NCBI RefSeq assembly: GCF_001957135.1
Contig: NZ_MPHK01000011.1
Coordinates: 82,329 to 146,328 of the forward strand
Direction: 5' to 3'
From: Shewanella sp. UCD-KL21
GTDB taxonomy: Bacteria > Pseudomonadota > Gammaproteobacteria > Enterobacterales > Shewanellaceae
Length of the DNA: 64,000 bases
Of the stretch, positions 27,901 to 37,670 are shown piece after piece. The notes under the pieces were generated by a model. That model did not search any database. It worked only from the letters and a program-made list of their open reading frames with translations, and was not told the origin of the DNA. The position numbers were made by a program, and so were the translations under genes. How positions within the stretch are numbered: the first letter of the stretch is position 1; every line of letters begins with the position of its first letter.

Positions 27901-28551
27901 ACTCATGTTGGTTATACCAATGAAGCTTCGTTTGATGTTGATGCGCCAGTCGCAGTAGCTCAAGATGAAGAGTTTGATGTGACGTTAACAGTGAATGGCT
28001 ACCTTGATGATTCTGAATCATTAGAACCATTGGCTGAAAATGAAGTCTATTACGGCTTAGTAGAGCTTGGGACTAAGGCAAACCTTAAACGCAATATTGG
28101 TGCTACGCTGGTTAAAGTTGAAGGTTTGGCTCCTGTTGAAGTGCCAGTTAATACGGCGCCAACGGTAGTTAATCCACTTAGCAATATTGAAACTGAGCTT
28201 ACTGACTCAGGCAGTGTTGCCTTTACTGTTGATTTAACAGATGTATTTGCTGATGCAGAAAGCGAAGAACTGACCTACAGCGTCACAGGTCTTGATTCAT
28301 TAAGTATCAATGGCATGACGTTATCTGGCAGCTTGACTGAAGCGGGGACATTTGAAATTAAAGTGACTGCAACAGATGGTGAGTTATCAGCATTTAGTAT
28401 GTTCACACTAACGGTTGCCGCAGCGCCAGAGGTTATACCTCCAGTAATCGAAGAACCAACTAAAAGCAGTAGCGGTGGCGCTATGGGTATGGGTTGGATG
28501 ATGTTACTTATCATGGCTTGTATTCGCCAACGTAAACGTGTTCAGAAATAG
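24973..28551 (+). CDS. Secreted subtilisin-like serine protease (S8), GlyGly-CTERM
   Basis: The 1192-residue preproprotein has a Sec signal (residues 1-23) and an I9-type propeptide (about 50-165, LYFVRFKDSPV to VENVEKIGLHQL). Its complete catalytic triad is Asp203 in IIDTGINATHPSF, His284 in FNGHGSHVAS and Ser623 in MSGTSMSSPHVAG, with oxyanion Asn400 in TSAGNSGP. A protease-associated (PA) insertion lies at about 450-560. After the catalytic domain come beta-sandwich regions, a cadherin-like domain (about 1075-1150) and a GlyGly-CTERM tail (SSSGGAMGMGWMMLLIMAC followed by RQRKR). It should be secreted and surface-anchored or released to degrade extracellular protein. AGGAAAA precedes the ATG. 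Its partner upstream has the same fold but no triad. Confidence 0.92.
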   Translation: MKLSRISLVLGFTAATMVNSGFAASDDVKQINSVIPGQEKLQQVRGDKTRSDQLYFVRFKDSPVASYQGDIMGYSATNIQASNQKNKTAKGVLDLNSRVSINYGQYLEQQQATITQNLSAKVRRTLTPKHQYQVLLNAIAVELTAAEAAVIAQDNDVENVEKIGLHQLHTSSGPAFIGAKQIWDGSASGVGTQGEGVVVGIIDTGINATHPSFAAQGVDGYQHINPLGENNYLGDCQDYPKYCNDKLIGIVSYPEIVDSRSAIIDDNYDDIEDKVKVGYDFNGHGSHVASTAAGNILHDVNYYLSVTDEQGVITGQSGYVFDDISGVAPHANIVSYQVCDDYGCYPELTVLALEHAIANGVNVINYSVGGSARDPWTSEDSLAFLNARDAGIHVATSAGNSGPDAQTVGSPGNSPWITTVAAYTHDRSFTAKELTGFIGGESTPAALTGKGATQEYTGEVVLAEDFGDALCLEPFEAGTFDGEIVICERGDIARVRKGLNVQLGGAGGLILINTDVDANSTNADNHLIPAIHLDMDNGQTLVDWLATGSDHQVTITASSMVQDPAAGDIAGSFTSRGPNLPYPNIFAPDIAAPGVDIYAANAEDMPYAEEGGHIPYTTMSGTSMSSPHVAGALALLKATHPDWTPAQAQSAMMSTAHQVTYKDDDFDGVTERSDFFDQGAGSLRINDAVNAGLLLDITKQDYLDASPTEDGDPSTLNSTSMVQNLCISFCSWTRTVTATQASSWTAAPEYLNDGFSLEVSPATFSLQAGGSQEITITARANENLADEWVHGYVNLINSDASMSDTHLQATIGFKAGEVIAEVSAKINNVENQVVIEDITSSGSTELQVKGFGLYKSQLFEGSAIGSSNDAERNAPWMHQHTIHTIATTVKPYTKRLVVEIIDSSSPDMDLFVGVDEDGNGIPSALEVFYSLACISGNEDSNERCLIETPPTGNYWIFAHNYRGTVEDEADDVTIRLTHVGYTNEASFDVDAPVAVAQDEEFDVTLTVNGYLDDSESLEPLAENEVYYGLVELGTKANLKRNIGATLVKVEGLAPVEVPVNTAPTVVNPLSNIETELTDSGSVAFTVDLTDVFADAESEELTYSVTGLDSLSINGMTLSGSLTEAGTFEIKVTATDGELSAFSMFTLTVAAAPEVIPPVIEEPTKSSSGGAMGMGWMMLLIMACIRQRKRVQK

Positions 28552-28960
28552 TTTAAAAAACTAACTGTAAACTCGTTGTTAATATCAGCCCCTTTAATTA
28601 CCAAGTCATATAATTAATCGGGTTGGTGGCAGTACTTCTTATTGTTTAATGACCTTTATAAGGCCAACAAGGATGTTGGCCTTTTTTTCCTTCCCGTTAT
28701 CATTTCAGCTATTGGCTCCCCAACGCATCCAAAGTTCAACTTTTACAAAATGTTAATTATTGGTGTAAATGTGATTTAAATGTTACCGATAACATGGTAT
28801 AAATCGAGCCATTAATAATATCGTCAGGTGTAAGCAGTATTGCTTGGGATAAAAAATTGCTACTTATATTTAATTATAATTTGCGTCCCATCGCTGAGTA
28901 GGGGAAAATATGTCCCCACAATTGCCCGCTAGACCTCATCATCAACAAGCAGGAGAGAGC
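28552..28960. other. Intergenic region between the protease block and tkt
   Basis: It holds the terminator at 28660-28688 and, beyond it, the tkt promoter region with GTTACCGATAAC and a TATAAA element at about 28798-28803. The tkt reading frame extends back to 28910 but has no start signal there. Confidence 0.5.
28660..28688 (+). terminator. Terminator of the protease gene
   Basis: AAGGCCAACA (28660-28669) pairs with TGTTGGCCTT (28674-28683) around AGGA, followed by a T-run. It closes the accessory block. Confidence 0.93.
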
Positions 28961-30955
28961 ATGTCATCTCGTAAAGAACTCGCCAACGCAATCCGTGCGT
29001 TAAGTATGGATGCCGTTCAAAAAGCAAATTCTGGACACCCAGGCGCACCAATGGGTATGGCAGATATTGCTGAAGTGTTATGGAATGATTTTTTAAAGCA
29101 TAACCCAACCAATCCTAACTGGGCCGATCGCGACCGTTTCATCTTATCAAATGGTCATGGTTCAATGCTTATCTACTCTTTACTGCATTTATCGGGTTAC
29201 GAACTTCCGATTGAAGAACTAAAACAGTTCCGTCAGCTGCATTCTAAAACACCGGGTCATCCAGAGTTTGGTTACACACCGGGTGTTGAAACCACTACTG
29301 GCCCTTTAGGCGCTGGTATCAGTAACGCTGTCGGTATGGCGATTGCTGAAAAAACCTTAGCAGCACAATTTAACCGTCCAGGTCACGAGATTGTTGATCA
29401 CAACACTTATTGTTTCTTAGGTGATGGCTGTTTAATGGAAGGTATCTCCCATGAAGCATGTTCATTAGCGGGTACTTTAGGTCTTGGTAAGCTAGTTGCA
29501 TTCTGGGATGACAATGGTATTTCTATCGATGGTCACGTCGAAGGCTGGTTCACTGACGATACCCCTAAGCGTTTTGAGTCATACGGCTGGCATGTTATTG
29601 CGGGTGTTGATGGTCACGACAGTGATGCTATTCGCGCTGCAATCGCAGAAGCTAAATCAGTAACAGACAAACCAACAATGATTTGTTGTAAAACTGTCAT
29701 TGGTTTTGGTTCGCCAAACAAGTCTGGTAGCCATGATTGTCACGGCGCACCACTGGGTGATGCTGAGATCGCTGCAGCACGTGAATTCCTTGGCTGGCCA
29801 CATGCGCCATTTGAAATTCCTGCTGATGTTTACCAAGGTTGGGATGCTAAAGAAGTTGGCGTGGCTAACGAAAAAGCATGGGATGAAAAATTTGCAGCGT
29901 ATAAAGCGGCAGAGCCAACGCTTGCTGCTGAATTTGAACGTCGTGTATTAAACGGTGACTTACCAGCAGATTTCGAAGCTAAAGCACAAGCATTTATTCA
30001 AGAGTGCCAAGATAAAGCTGAAGGCATTGCCAGTCGTAAAGCATCACAAAATGCCATTGGTTTCTTCGGTGAAATGCTACCTGAGTTATTAGGCGGTAGT
30101 GCTGATTTAGCCGGTTCAAACTTAACCCTTTGGTCTGGTTCAAAAGGTATTCAAGACGATCCAGCTGGTAACTACATCTACTACGGCGTACGTGAATTTG
30201 GTATGAGCGGGATCATGAATGGTGCATCATTACATGGCGGCTTTATCAATTATGGTGCAACTTTCATGATGTTCATGGAATATGCACGTAATGCAGTACG
30301 TATGTCAGCACTTATGGGCATTCAAAATATCTTTGTTTATACCCATGATTCAATTGGCCAAGGTGAAGATGGTCCAACTCACCAACCGGTTGAGCAATTA
30401 GCTAACTTACGCATGACACCAAACATGACGGTTTGGCGTCCATGTGATGCTGCTGAAACCGCAGTATCTTGGAAGTCAGCAATTGAAACGCGCAAGTCGC
30501 CAACCTCATTAATCTTTAGCCGCCAAGGCCTAAAAGCACAAGCGCGCACAGCCGAGCAGTTAGCCAATGTTGCTAAAGGTGGTTACGTACTTGCTGATTG
30601 TGAAGGCACTGCAGACGTTATCTTGATTGCCACAGGTAGTGAAGTACAACTTGCATTAGAGTCGGCAGCAGCATTGACTGAAAAAGGTCAAAAGGTTCGC
30701 GTTGTTTCTATGCCTTCAACGAACGTATTTGATAAGCAAGATGCTGCGTATAAAGAGTCTGTCTTACCTTCATCAGTACTTAAGCGTGTTGCGATTGAAG
30801 CAGCTCACGTTGATTTCTGGCATAAGTATGTTGGTTTCAATGGCGCAGTGGTTGGTATGTCGACCTTTGGTGAATCAGCGCCAGGTGGCGACTTACTTAA
30901 ACACTTCGGCTTTACTGTTGAGAATGTCGTTAATACGGTTAACTCATTAGGTTAA
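28961..30955 (+). CDS. tkt: Transketolase
   Basis: This 664-residue thiamine-diphosphate enzyme moves two-carbon units between sugar phosphates in the pentose phosphate pathway. Visible motifs are [20 protein letters not shown] (residues 23-42), [20 protein letters not shown], the TPP motif [15 protein letters not shown] with [11 protein letters not shown], and the pyrimidine-domain segment [20 protein letters not shown]. The ATG at 28961 has AGGAGAGAGC just before it and gives the usual length. The open frame reaches 28910, but those 17 residues are not part of the enzyme. It heads the tkt-epd-pgk-fba cluster. Confidence 0.96.
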   Translation: MSSRKELANAIRALSMDAVQKANSGHPGAPMGMADIAEVLWNDFLKHNPTNPNWADRDRFILSNGHGSMLIYSLLHLSGYELPIEELKQFRQLHSKTPGHPEFGYTPGVETTTGPLGAGISNAVGMAIAEKTLAAQFNRPGHEIVDHNTYCFLGDGCLMEGISHEACSLAGTLGLGKLVAFWDDNGISIDGHVEGWFTDDTPKRFESYGWHVIAGVDGHDSDAIRAAIAEAKSVTDKPTMICCKTVIGFGSPNKSGSHDCHGAPLGDAEIAAAREFLGWPHAPFEIPADVYQGWDAKEVGVANEKAWDEKFAAYKAAEPTLAAEFERRVLNGDLPADFEAKAQAFIQECQDKAEGIASRKASQNAIGFFGEMLPELLGGSADLAGSNLTLWSGSKGIQDDPAGNYIYYGVREFGMSGIMNGASLHGGFINYGATFMMFMEYARNAVRMSALMGIQNIFVYTHDSIGQGEDGPTHQPVEQLANLRMTPNMTVWRPCDAAETAVSWKSAIETRKSPTSLIFSRQGLKAQARTAEQLANVAKGGYVLADCEGTADVILIATGSEVQLALESAAALTEKGQKVRVVSMPSTNVFDKQDAAYKESVLPSSVLKRVAIEAAHVDFWHKYVGFNGAVVGMSTFGESAPGGDLLKHFGFTVENVVNTVNSLG

Positions 30956-31010
30956 TCCCTAAGCGACTCAATTAAAGGGTAAACTTTTAGCCTTTTAATC
31001 TGTATAATGG

Positions 31011-31041
31011 CGGCCTGCAATCACTTGCAGGCCGTTTTTTT
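31011..31041 (+). terminator. Terminator of tkt
   Basis: CGGCCTGCAA (31011-31020) pairs with TTGCAGGCCG (31025-31034) around TCAC, followed by seven Ts. TATAAT at 31002-31007 lies just before it. Confidence 0.93.
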
Positions 31042-31085
31042 ATCTGAATTCTGCTGAGTACTGTTAAGAGGAAGCTTAACCCTCA

Positions 31086-32108
31086 ATGATCCGAGTTGCT
31101 ATCAATGGTTATGGCCGAATAGGCCGTTCAATCTTACGTGCCTTATACGAATCGGGTAAACGTCAACAGATCCAAATTGTTGCCATTAACGAGCTTGCTA
31201 AACCTGCCGCTATTAGTCATTTAACCCAATATGACACCACCCATGGCCGCTTTCAAAACAGCGTTAAATTGCATGAAGACCAATTACATATCGGTGATGA
31301 TGTCATCCAACTATTTCATCAAGCTGACGCCAGTAAATTACCTTGGGAAGAGTTAGACATCGATATTGTCTATGAGTGCAGCGGCAGCTTAATTGAAAGG
31401 CAAGCCTGTGAAGCCCACATTCATGCAGGGGCCAAACAAGTGCTAATAAGTCATCCATCTTCTGCCGATGTTGATGGCACTATCGTATTCGGGGTTAATG
31501 ATCACTTACTTCAGCCGCATCATACTGTGGTGTCAAATGCATCTTGCACCACCAATTGCATCGTGCCAATCATCGATGTACTGGATAAGCACTTTGAAGT
31601 AAAAAGCGGCGCAATTACAACAATTCATTCAGCGATGAACGATCAGCAAGTGATTGATGCCTACCATGATGATTTACGTAGAACCCGCGCAGCAGGTCAG
31701 TCAATTATCCCAGTTGATACTAAACTTGCCCGTGGCATCGAGCGGATTTTACCGCACATGAAAGACAAGTTTGAAGCGATCTCAGTGCGCGTTCCAACCA
31801 TCAATGTGACCGCAATCGACTTATCAGTCACCGTTGATAAACTGGTTGATATTACCAGTGTAAATCATGTGCTAGAACATGCCGCCAGCGGTCGTTTTAA
31901 TGCTATTTTGGGTTATACTGATGAACCACTAGTATCGTGTGATTTTAACCACGATCCTCGTTCCAGTATTGTTGATGGCACTCAAACTCGGGTGAGTGCA
32001 GGGCATTTAGTAAAGCTATTACTGTGGTGTGATAACGAATGGGGCTTTGCTAATCGAATGCTTGATACCAGTTTAGCGATGATTAACGCTAAAAATAACG
32101 GTAATTAA
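31086..32108 (+). CDS. epd: D-erythrose-4-phosphate dehydrogenase
   Basis: This 340-residue GapA-fold enzyme oxidises erythrose-4-phosphate to 4-phosphoerythronate with NAD, feeding pyridoxal phosphate synthesis. The NAD-binding segment [20 protein letters not shown] (3-22) and [24 protein letters not shown] are typical of Epd rather than GapA. The catalytic Cys is in [12 protein letters not shown]. Its place between tkt and pgk supports the assignment, as in many gammaproteobacteria. The ribosome-binding site GAGGAAG is rather far from the ATG. Confidence 0.93.
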   Translation: MIRVAINGYGRIGRSILRALYESGKRQQIQIVAINELAKPAAISHLTQYDTTHGRFQNSVKLHEDQLHIGDDVIQLFHQADASKLPWEELDIDIVYECSGSLIERQACEAHIHAGAKQVLISHPSSADVDGTIVFGVNDHLLQPHHTVVSNASCTTNCIVPIIDVLDKHFEVKSGAITTIHSAMNDQQVIDAYHDDLRRTRAAGQSIIPVDTKLARGIERILPHMKDKFEAISVRVPTINVTAIDLSVTVDKLVDITSVNHVLEHAASGRFNAILGYTDEPLVSCDFNHDPRSSIVDGTQTRVSAGHLVKLLLWCDNEWGFANRMLDTSLAMINAKNNGN

Positions 32109-32120
32109 TTTATGTCAGTT

Positions 32121-32150
32121 GAGCGCTTTATCTTATGAGGTAAAGCGCTC
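32121..32150 (+). promoter_or_regulatory. Intercistronic hairpin between epd and pgk
   Basis: GAGCGCTTTA (32121-32130) pairs perfectly with TAAAGCGCTC (32141-32150). No T-run follows, so it is more likely an mRNA-processing or stability element than a terminator. Confidence 0.55.
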
Positions 32151-32195
32151 AATTGTAACAACAGCTTTGTTTTTAAATTAAAAGGAAATATCTCC

Positions 32196-33371
32196 ATGGC
32201 TATTATCAATATGAGTGAGTTAGATTTAACCAATAAGCGTGTGCTTATTCGTGAAGATCTTAACGTGCCAGTCAGTGACGGTGTTGTTACCAGTGATGCA
32301 CGTTTACGCGCTGCTTTACCGACAATTAAGCTGGCCCTTGAAAAAGGCGCTGCAGTAATGGTGATGTCTCACCTTGGTCGCCCAACTGAAGGCGAATTTA
32401 ATGCTGAATTTTCAATGCAGCCAGTGGTTAACTACTTACAAAAGGCATTAGATTGCCCAGTTTCACTTGCCAGTGATTACCTTGATGGCGTTACTGGGTC
32501 AGTGGGTGAAGTGGTTGTATTTGAAAATGTGCGTTTTAATATTGGCGAAAAGAAAAACGATGAAGCATTAGCTAAAAAATTGGCTGCATTATGTGATGTG
32601 TACGTAATGGACGCTTTCGGCACCGCTCATCGCGCGCAAGCATCAACCCATGGTGTTGGTTTACATGCGCCTATCGCTTGTGCTGGCCCGCTACTTGCAG
32701 GTGAACTAGCAGCGTTAGGTAAAGCACTTGATAATCCAGCTCGTCCAATGGTGGCGATTGTGGGTGGCTCAAAAGTATCAACTAAGCTGACGGTACTTGA
32801 AAGCTTATCAACTAAAGTTGATCAGTTAGTTGTAGGCGGTGGTATTGCTAATACTTTTGTTGCAGCAGCAGGCCATCAAGTGGGTAAATCACTCTTTGAA
32901 GCTGACTTAGTTGATGAAGCTAAGCGTTTAGTGGCCAATGCACAAAGCCGTGGCGGCGATATCCCTGTCCCTACAGATGTTGTTGTTGCCAGTGAGTTTA
33001 GCCCGACTGCAGCGGCAACCTTAAAGTCTGTTGCTGATGTATCAGATACTGACATGATATTTGATATCGGTCCCGATAGCGCTGAAGCATTAGCTAAAAT
33101 CATCGAAGCTGCGGGTACGGTAGTATGGAATGGCCCAGTGGGCGTATTTGAGTTTGATCAGTTTGGCGCAGGGACTAAGCGTATTGCTCAAGCGATTGCC
33201 GATTCAAGTGCATTTTCAATTGCGGGTGGTGGTGACACATTAGCGGCAGTGGATAAATACGATATCGCAGACAAAGTCTCTTATATCTCAACAGGTGGCG
33301 GCGCGTTCTTGGAGTTTCTTGAAGGCAAAGAGTTACCAGCTGTTGCAATGCTCGAACAACGCGGCAAATAA
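32196..33371 (+). CDS. pgk: Phosphoglycerate kinase
   Basis: This 391-residue glycolytic and gluconeogenic enzyme exchanges phosphate between 1,3-bisphosphoglycerate and ADP. Signatures are [24 protein letters not shown] (substrate-binding Arg and Asp, residues 14-37), [25 protein letters not shown], the hinge [11 protein letters not shown], and the nucleotide-binding [15 protein letters not shown] and [19 protein letters not shown] precedes the ATG. It lies between epd and fba on one strand. Confidence 0.97.
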   Translation: MAIINMSELDLTNKRVLIREDLNVPVSDGVVTSDARLRAALPTIKLALEKGAAVMVMSHLGRPTEGEFNAEFSMQPVVNYLQKALDCPVSLASDYLDGVTGSVGEVVVFENVRFNIGEKKNDEALAKKLAALCDVYVMDAFGTAHRAQASTHGVGLHAPIACAGPLLAGELAALGKALDNPARPMVAIVGGSKVSTKLTVLESLSTKVDQLVVGGGIANTFVAAAGHQVGKSLFEADLVDEAKRLVANAQSRGGDIPVPTDVVVASEFSPTAAATLKSVADVSDTDMIFDIGPDSAEALAKIIEAAGTVVWNGPVGVFEFDQFGAGTKRIAQAIADSSAFSIAGGGDTLAAVDKYDIADKVSYISTGGGAFLEFLEGKELPAVAMLEQRGK

Positions 33372-33399
33372 TAAGCACTAATAGCTTAAGCTGTGAATT

Positions 33400-33465
33400 T
33401 AATCGCGATAATCAGAGTTATCTCGCCACTACTGAGTCAAGATGAGTCGTGGTTTATCGCGATTA
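33400..33465 (+). repeat. Large inverted repeat in the pgk-fba gap
   Basis: TAATCGCGATAA (33400-33411) is mirrored exactly by TTATCGCGATTA (33454-33465). CCAC/GTGG arms inside can extend the structure. The element begins 29 bases after the pgk stop. Confidence 0.75.
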
Positions 33466-33542
33466 ACGAGTAAAAATTGTAGTACGAAACCGATAATAAT
33501 TAGAAAAAAACCGCTCTTACACTTGCTAGTTTCACAGTGTTG

Positions 33543-33574
33543 AGTGCTTGCAACTTAAGTTAACAAGCACTTTT
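33543..33574 (+). terminator. Probable terminator or attenuator before fba
   Basis: AGTGCTTG (33543-33550) pairs with CAAGCACT (33564-33571), with AACTTAAGTT inside the loop, and TTTT follows. It would separate pgk from fba transcription, leaving fba with its own promoter or dependent on read-through. Confidence 0.55.
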
Positions 33575-33664
33575 ACATCGAATATTAGCAAGATGTAAGG
33601 GTATAAAAATCAATCCAAGCGATAGCGACCTAGGTGAGTAATCACCCTATTTTTGGAGTAAAAA

Positions 33665-34729
33665 ATGGCCTTAATATCTCTACGACAAATGTTAGATCAT
33701 GCTGCAGAACACGGTTATGGTGTTCCAGCATTTAACGTGAACAACTTAGAGCAAATGCGTGCAATTATGCAAGCAGCTGAAGCGACTGACAGCCCTGTTA
33801 TCGTGCAAGCATCAGCGGGTGCGCGTAAATATGCTCGTCCACAGTTCCTTAAGTATTTGATGGCTGCAGCACTTGAGCAGTATCCAGATATTCCTGTATG
33901 TATTCACCAAGACCATGGTACTGATCCTGATATTTGTCAGCGCTCAATCCAATTAGGTATGTCATCTGTGATGATGGACGGTTCTTTGATGGCTGACGGT
34001 AAAACACCAGCGTCATATGAATACAACGTGGATGTAACTCGTCGCACTGTTGCTTTCGCACATGCTTGTGGTGTGTCAGTTGAAGGTGAAATCGGTTGTT
34101 TAGGCAGTTTAGAAACTGGCGAAGCTGGCGAAGAAGATGGTATCGGTGCTGCTGGTATCTTAACGATGGATCAAATGCTAACAACCCCTGAAGAAGCGGC
34201 GCGTTTTGTATCTGACACGCATGTAGATGCTTTAGCTATTGCGATTGGTACGAGCCATGGTGCTTATAAGTTTAGCCAACGCCCAACGGGTGATGTGCTG
34301 CGTATTGACCGTATTAAAGAGATCCACGCCCGTATTCCTAACACACATTTAGTGATGCACGGTTCGTCTTCAGTACCACAAGAGTGGCTGCAGATCATTA
34401 ACCAGTACGGCGGTGAAATCCCAGAAACTTACGGCGTGCCGTTAGAGGAAATCGTTGAAGGGATTAGGCATGGTGTGCGTAAAGTAAATATCGATACCGA
34501 TTTGCGTTTAGCATCAACAGGCGCAGTACGTAAGTTCTTAGCTGAAAACCCAGCTGAATTTGACCCACGTAAATTCTTGAAAGCATCAATGGAAGCAATG
34601 GCTGACATTTGTACCACACGTTATGAAGCGTTTGGCTGTGCTGGTATGGGTTCTAAAATTAAGCCTAAGTCACTCCAAGCGATGTACAAAGCGTATCAAT
34701 CTGGTGAGTTAGATCCGCAAATTAACTAA
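33665..34729 (+). CDS. fba: Class II fructose-bisphosphate aldolase
   Basis: This zinc-dependent aldolase (354 residues) interconverts fructose-1,6-bisphosphate with the two triose phosphates. Metal and substrate motifs are [13 protein letters not shown] (His and Asp, about 77-89), VEGEIGCLG (Glu), [13 protein letters not shown] (His ligand), [12 protein letters not shown] and [12 protein letters not shown]. The long [15 protein letters not shown] loop and length of about 354 place it with the CbbA/Fba type B enzymes also found in autotrophs. GGAG precedes the ATG. Confidence 0.95.
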   Translation: MALISLRQMLDHAAEHGYGVPAFNVNNLEQMRAIMQAAEATDSPVIVQASAGARKYARPQFLKYLMAAALEQYPDIPVCIHQDHGTDPDICQRSIQLGMSSVMMDGSLMADGKTPASYEYNVDVTRRTVAFAHACGVSVEGEIGCLGSLETGEAGEEDGIGAAGILTMDQMLTTPEEAARFVSDTHVDALAIAIGTSHGAYKFSQRPTGDVLRIDRIKEIHARIPNTHLVMHGSSSVPQEWLQIINQYGGEIPETYGVPLEEIVEGIRHGVRKVNIDTDLRLASTGAVRKFLAENPAEFDPRKFLKASMEAMADICTTRYEAFGCAGMGSKIKPKSLQAMYKAYQSGELDPQIN

Positions 34730-34810
34730 TTTACTCAATAGTGGATACAAAATGTTCGATGGTTTTTTACTGCAGCTTTTTGTGTAACTAATTGATTAAT
34801 AATAGTACTA

Positions 34811-34840
34811 AAAACCCAACCATTCGCGTTGGGTTTTTTT
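34811..34840 (+). terminator. Terminator of fba
   Basis: AAAACCCAAC (34811-34820) pairs with GTTGGGTTTT (34828-34837), followed by more Ts. It ends the tkt-epd-pgk-fba cluster. Confidence 0.93.
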
Positions 34841-35018
34841 ATGGCTTTTTTTCTAAAACCACTTGTAACCCTTAGGTAAATAGCGCAATATCGCCGCCCT
34901 TAAAAATGGACTTAATTTCACGTTGACAACAAGTAAGCTAGAGCGTTATACACGATTGTTAAGTTAATAAGGAACCTTCTCACTTTTAACCTATATTAAC
35001 CTATATTGAATATGACTT

Positions 35019-36362
35019 ATGCACGCTAAACCCACCGCCCCGTTATCGCTTTTCTCCCTCACTTGGCCATTATTTTTTGACTTTGCACTGCACTTTTTAA
35101 CCGCCGCTTTAAATACATTAATGATCAGCCGAGTGTCCTACCAAGGGGTTGCAGCACTGTCTGTGGGCAACATGGTGTTTGAGCTATCAATTACGCTTTT
35201 TAGCTTCGTCAGTATTGGCGCTAGTGTAGTGGTCACTCAATATCTCGGCGCCAATAATAGGGCGACGGCTAGCGACGTAGTGTACTCGTCGATAGGGTTT
35301 AATTTATTAGTGGGTGTGGTTGCGGCGTTGGGGGTATTTAGCGGGGCGGGATTCATTCTCCACTTGATGAATTTGCCTGCAGAGCTGATCCCAGATGGTA
35401 AACTTTACCTGCAAATTGTCGGTATTTGTTTAATACCGGAGGCGATGGCAATGTGCCTTGCGGCGGCGATGCGAGCCCATGGTTTTACCCAACAAGCTAT
35501 GTGGGTGACCCTACTGATGAACGTGATCACCTTTAGCGGTAATTTGTTGTTACTTTACGGCTGGTTTGGCTTGCCGCAAATGGGCGTGGCAGGTGTGGCT
35601 ATTAGCACGGTTGTAGGGCGCTTAGTGGGGATGACATTAATGGCTTACTTATTTGTTAAGTACACCAAAATACCCCTTAATATTTTTAAAATCATGAGAC
35701 CTAAAAAACCGCTTTTAGCGAAGGTTTTTCATATTGGGCTGCCAGCCGCTGGCGAGAACGTTTCTTGGATGCTGCAGTTTATGGTGGTTACCGCCTTTGT
35801 TGGGCTAATGGGTGATAAAGCCCTTGCTGCCCAGTCACTCTATTTCCAAATCTGTATGTTTATCTTATTGTTTGGCTTATCTATCGGCATAGGTAATGAG
35901 ATTATCATTGGTCATATGATAGGTGCTAAACAGTATAAGGCCGCAGAAACGCAAATGTATCGCGCCCTTAAACTTGGCTTGATGGTTACCACGGTTGTTG
36001 CCGCATTAGCGGCGATGTTTGGTCAGCAGTTAGTGGCGTTTTTTACTGACGATCAAGATATTCTCACTATGGTGGGGCAATTGTTTATTCTGACCTTATT
36101 AATGGAGCCCGGTAGAACCTTTAATTTAGTGGTGATCAATGCTCTTAGAGCCAGTGGTGACGCTCGCTTCCCATTTTTTATCGGCCTGATATCTATGTGG
36201 TGCATTGCGGTACCAGGTGCTTACTTTTTCGGTATCTATTTAGATTTAGGCTTAGTGGGCATTTGGTGTGCATTAGCGATAGATGAGTGGGTCAGAGGTT
36301 TATTGATGTTATGGCGCTGGCGCAGCGGGCGTTGGCAGCAAAAGAGCTTAGTGATGGCTTAG
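35019..36362 (+). CDS. MATE-family efflux transporter
   Basis: The 447-residue protein has 12 hydrophobic segments and the two-fold MATE layout. Landmarks are LTWPLFFDFALHFLTAALNTLMISR at the N-terminus, VAALSVGNMVFEL, GASVVVTQYLGANN, and, in the second half, KVFHIGLPAAGENVSWMLQF and GIGNEIIIGHMIGAKQYKAAE. These exporters move cationic compounds out of the cell using a Na+ or H+ gradient. The substrate is unknown. The ATG has only a poor ribosome-binding site. It stands alone. Confidence 0.9.
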   Translation: MHAKPTAPLSLFSLTWPLFFDFALHFLTAALNTLMISRVSYQGVAALSVGNMVFELSITLFSFVSIGASVVVTQYLGANNRATASDVVYSSIGFNLLVGVVAALGVFSGAGFILHLMNLPAELIPDGKLYLQIVGICLIPEAMAMCLAAAMRAHGFTQQAMWVTLLMNVITFSGNLLLLYGWFGLPQMGVAGVAISTVVGRLVGMTLMAYLFVKYTKIPLNIFKIMRPKKPLLAKVFHIGLPAAGENVSWMLQFMVVTAFVGLMGDKALAAQSLYFQICMFILLFGLSIGIGNEIIIGHMIGAKQYKAAETQMYRALKLGLMVTTVVAALAAMFGQQLVAFFTDDQDILTMVGQLFILTLLMEPGRTFNLVVINALRASGDARFPFFIGLISMWCIAVPGAYFFGIYLDLGLVGIWCALAIDEWVRGLLMLWRWRSGRWQQKSLVMA

Positions 36363-36541
36363 TGATTATTTGACGGTGCTAAGCTGATGCAGCATAAGAG
36401 ATTATATAAGATGCTTTTTAGGGTTTTGTATTAATCGCTCTAATAAGTGAGTAGTTTTTTCATTTTCGCTATCAAAGTGTTAGAATTCGGTTCGATTTTT
36501 GGGGTGGGTTTGAAACTATTGTAATTAAAGGACTTGATGAC

Positions 36542-37282
36542 ATGAAAAAATTGCTACTTGCTGCAGCTGTAACTTTCGCTATGCCATTTGCTGCCCATGC
36601 TGGTGCAGACTTTGTTGAAGGTGATAAAACCTTTGCAGGTGAGGCTGAATTAGGCGCAACACTGACAACGGGTAATACCGATACTTCTTCTGTTAAAGCG
36701 CGTTTAGGTATGAAACAAGAATTAGGCAATTGGGAGAATGCTTACCTATTAGAAGGTTTGTATAACGAAGATTCAGGTGAGAATACCGCTAAACGTTACT
36801 ATGTTGGTGCTCAAGGCGACTATAAGTTCGACGAAAAAAGCTATATGTACATCACCGCTAACTATGAAGCTGATCCTTTCACCGGTTTCGATTATAAGAT
36901 CATCGGTTCAGCGGGTTATGGTTACAAGTTTATTGATAATGAAAAAGCCTTTTTAAGCCTTGAAGTCGGTCCTGGTTATATTTATAAGCAGCTTGATGAT
37001 GAGCAATCATTAGCATTAGGTTATGACTCAGAGGACAGTGTTGTGGCTCACGGCGCGATGAACTTCAGTTATGAAATTACCGACAGTTCAACTTTTAGCC
37101 AACTGTTTGTCGCTGATTATGGTGATAACTTAGAAGGCCGCTCTGAAACTGCGCTAACGGCTAATATCATTGGTGCATTGGCAATGAAGTTTGCTGTCAT
37201 TGTGCGTTATAACAGTGCGCCGCTTGAAGATAAAAAGAGCACTGATACTGAAACCAATATGACATTATTGTATGCATTCTAA
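36542..37282 (+). CDS. DUF481 outer-membrane beta-barrel protein (YdiY-like)
   Basis: The 246-residue protein has a Sec signal (MKKLLLAAAVTFAMPFAAHA). Alternating beta strands follow, including FAGEAELGATLTTGNTDTSSVKARLGM, which is typical of the DUF481/salt-induced outer-membrane family. It ends in a C-terminal Phe (LLYAF), the usual outer-membrane barrel sorting signal. The function is unknown; it may be a small barrel involved in envelope homeostasis. AAAGGACTTGATGAC precedes the ATG. Confidence 0.87.
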   Translation: MKKLLLAAAVTFAMPFAAHAGADFVEGDKTFAGEAELGATLTTGNTDTSSVKARLGMKQELGNWENAYLLEGLYNEDSGENTAKRYYVGAQGDYKFDEKSYMYITANYEADPFTGFDYKIIGSAGYGYKFIDNEKAFLSLEVGPGYIYKQLDDEQSLALGYDSEDSVVAHGAMNFSYEITDSSTFSQLFVADYGDNLEGRSETALTANIIGALAMKFAVIVRYNSAPLEDKKSTDTETNMTLLYAF

Positions 37283-37670
37283 TTAATTTTTTGGGGCATG
37301 CGCCCTTAAAAAGTCGTCATATCAGAAACCGAGCTATGCTCGGTTTTTTTTGCTTAAAAATACGGCTTTGTTGATACAAAATTAGCGCTAACAAAATCTC
37401 GTCAACTATTGTAAATGATTTTTATGTTCGCTAGGGAACGCAGCTTAGTGTTGGTAAATGTTGGTTAATGTTAACTGGCGTTGATTTTAATGTGATTTGG
37501 TTAACAAGTGTGTACTTTTGCGGGCGGTTTTAGTTGATTTGTATCGAAATTTCGCGGCGTAGTTCACGAATTTTAATCTTGTCTGACTATCAGTTGTGTG
37601 GATCACAAATAACTATTTGCTGCTCCGGTATAATCTAATGATATATAGCGTAATATGAGATGGACTAGGC
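37283..37670. other. Intergenic region before the ToxR-like gene
   Basis: After the terminator (37326-37353) there are short imperfect 10-base repeats of TGTTGGTTAA (about 37449-37478) and TTGTG-TGGAT-CACAA at about 37594-37608, a possible operator. No gene is seen. Confidence 0.45.
37326..37353 (+). terminator. Terminator of the DUF481 gene
   Basis: AAACCGAGC pairs with GCTCGGTTT around TAT, followed by a run of Ts. Confidence 0.93.

Noticed and set aside
18869..28551. Protease block as a prophage or transposon
   Set aside because: No integrase, transposase, terminal repeats or target duplication could be seen at either border; I call it an accessory insertion without a mechanism.
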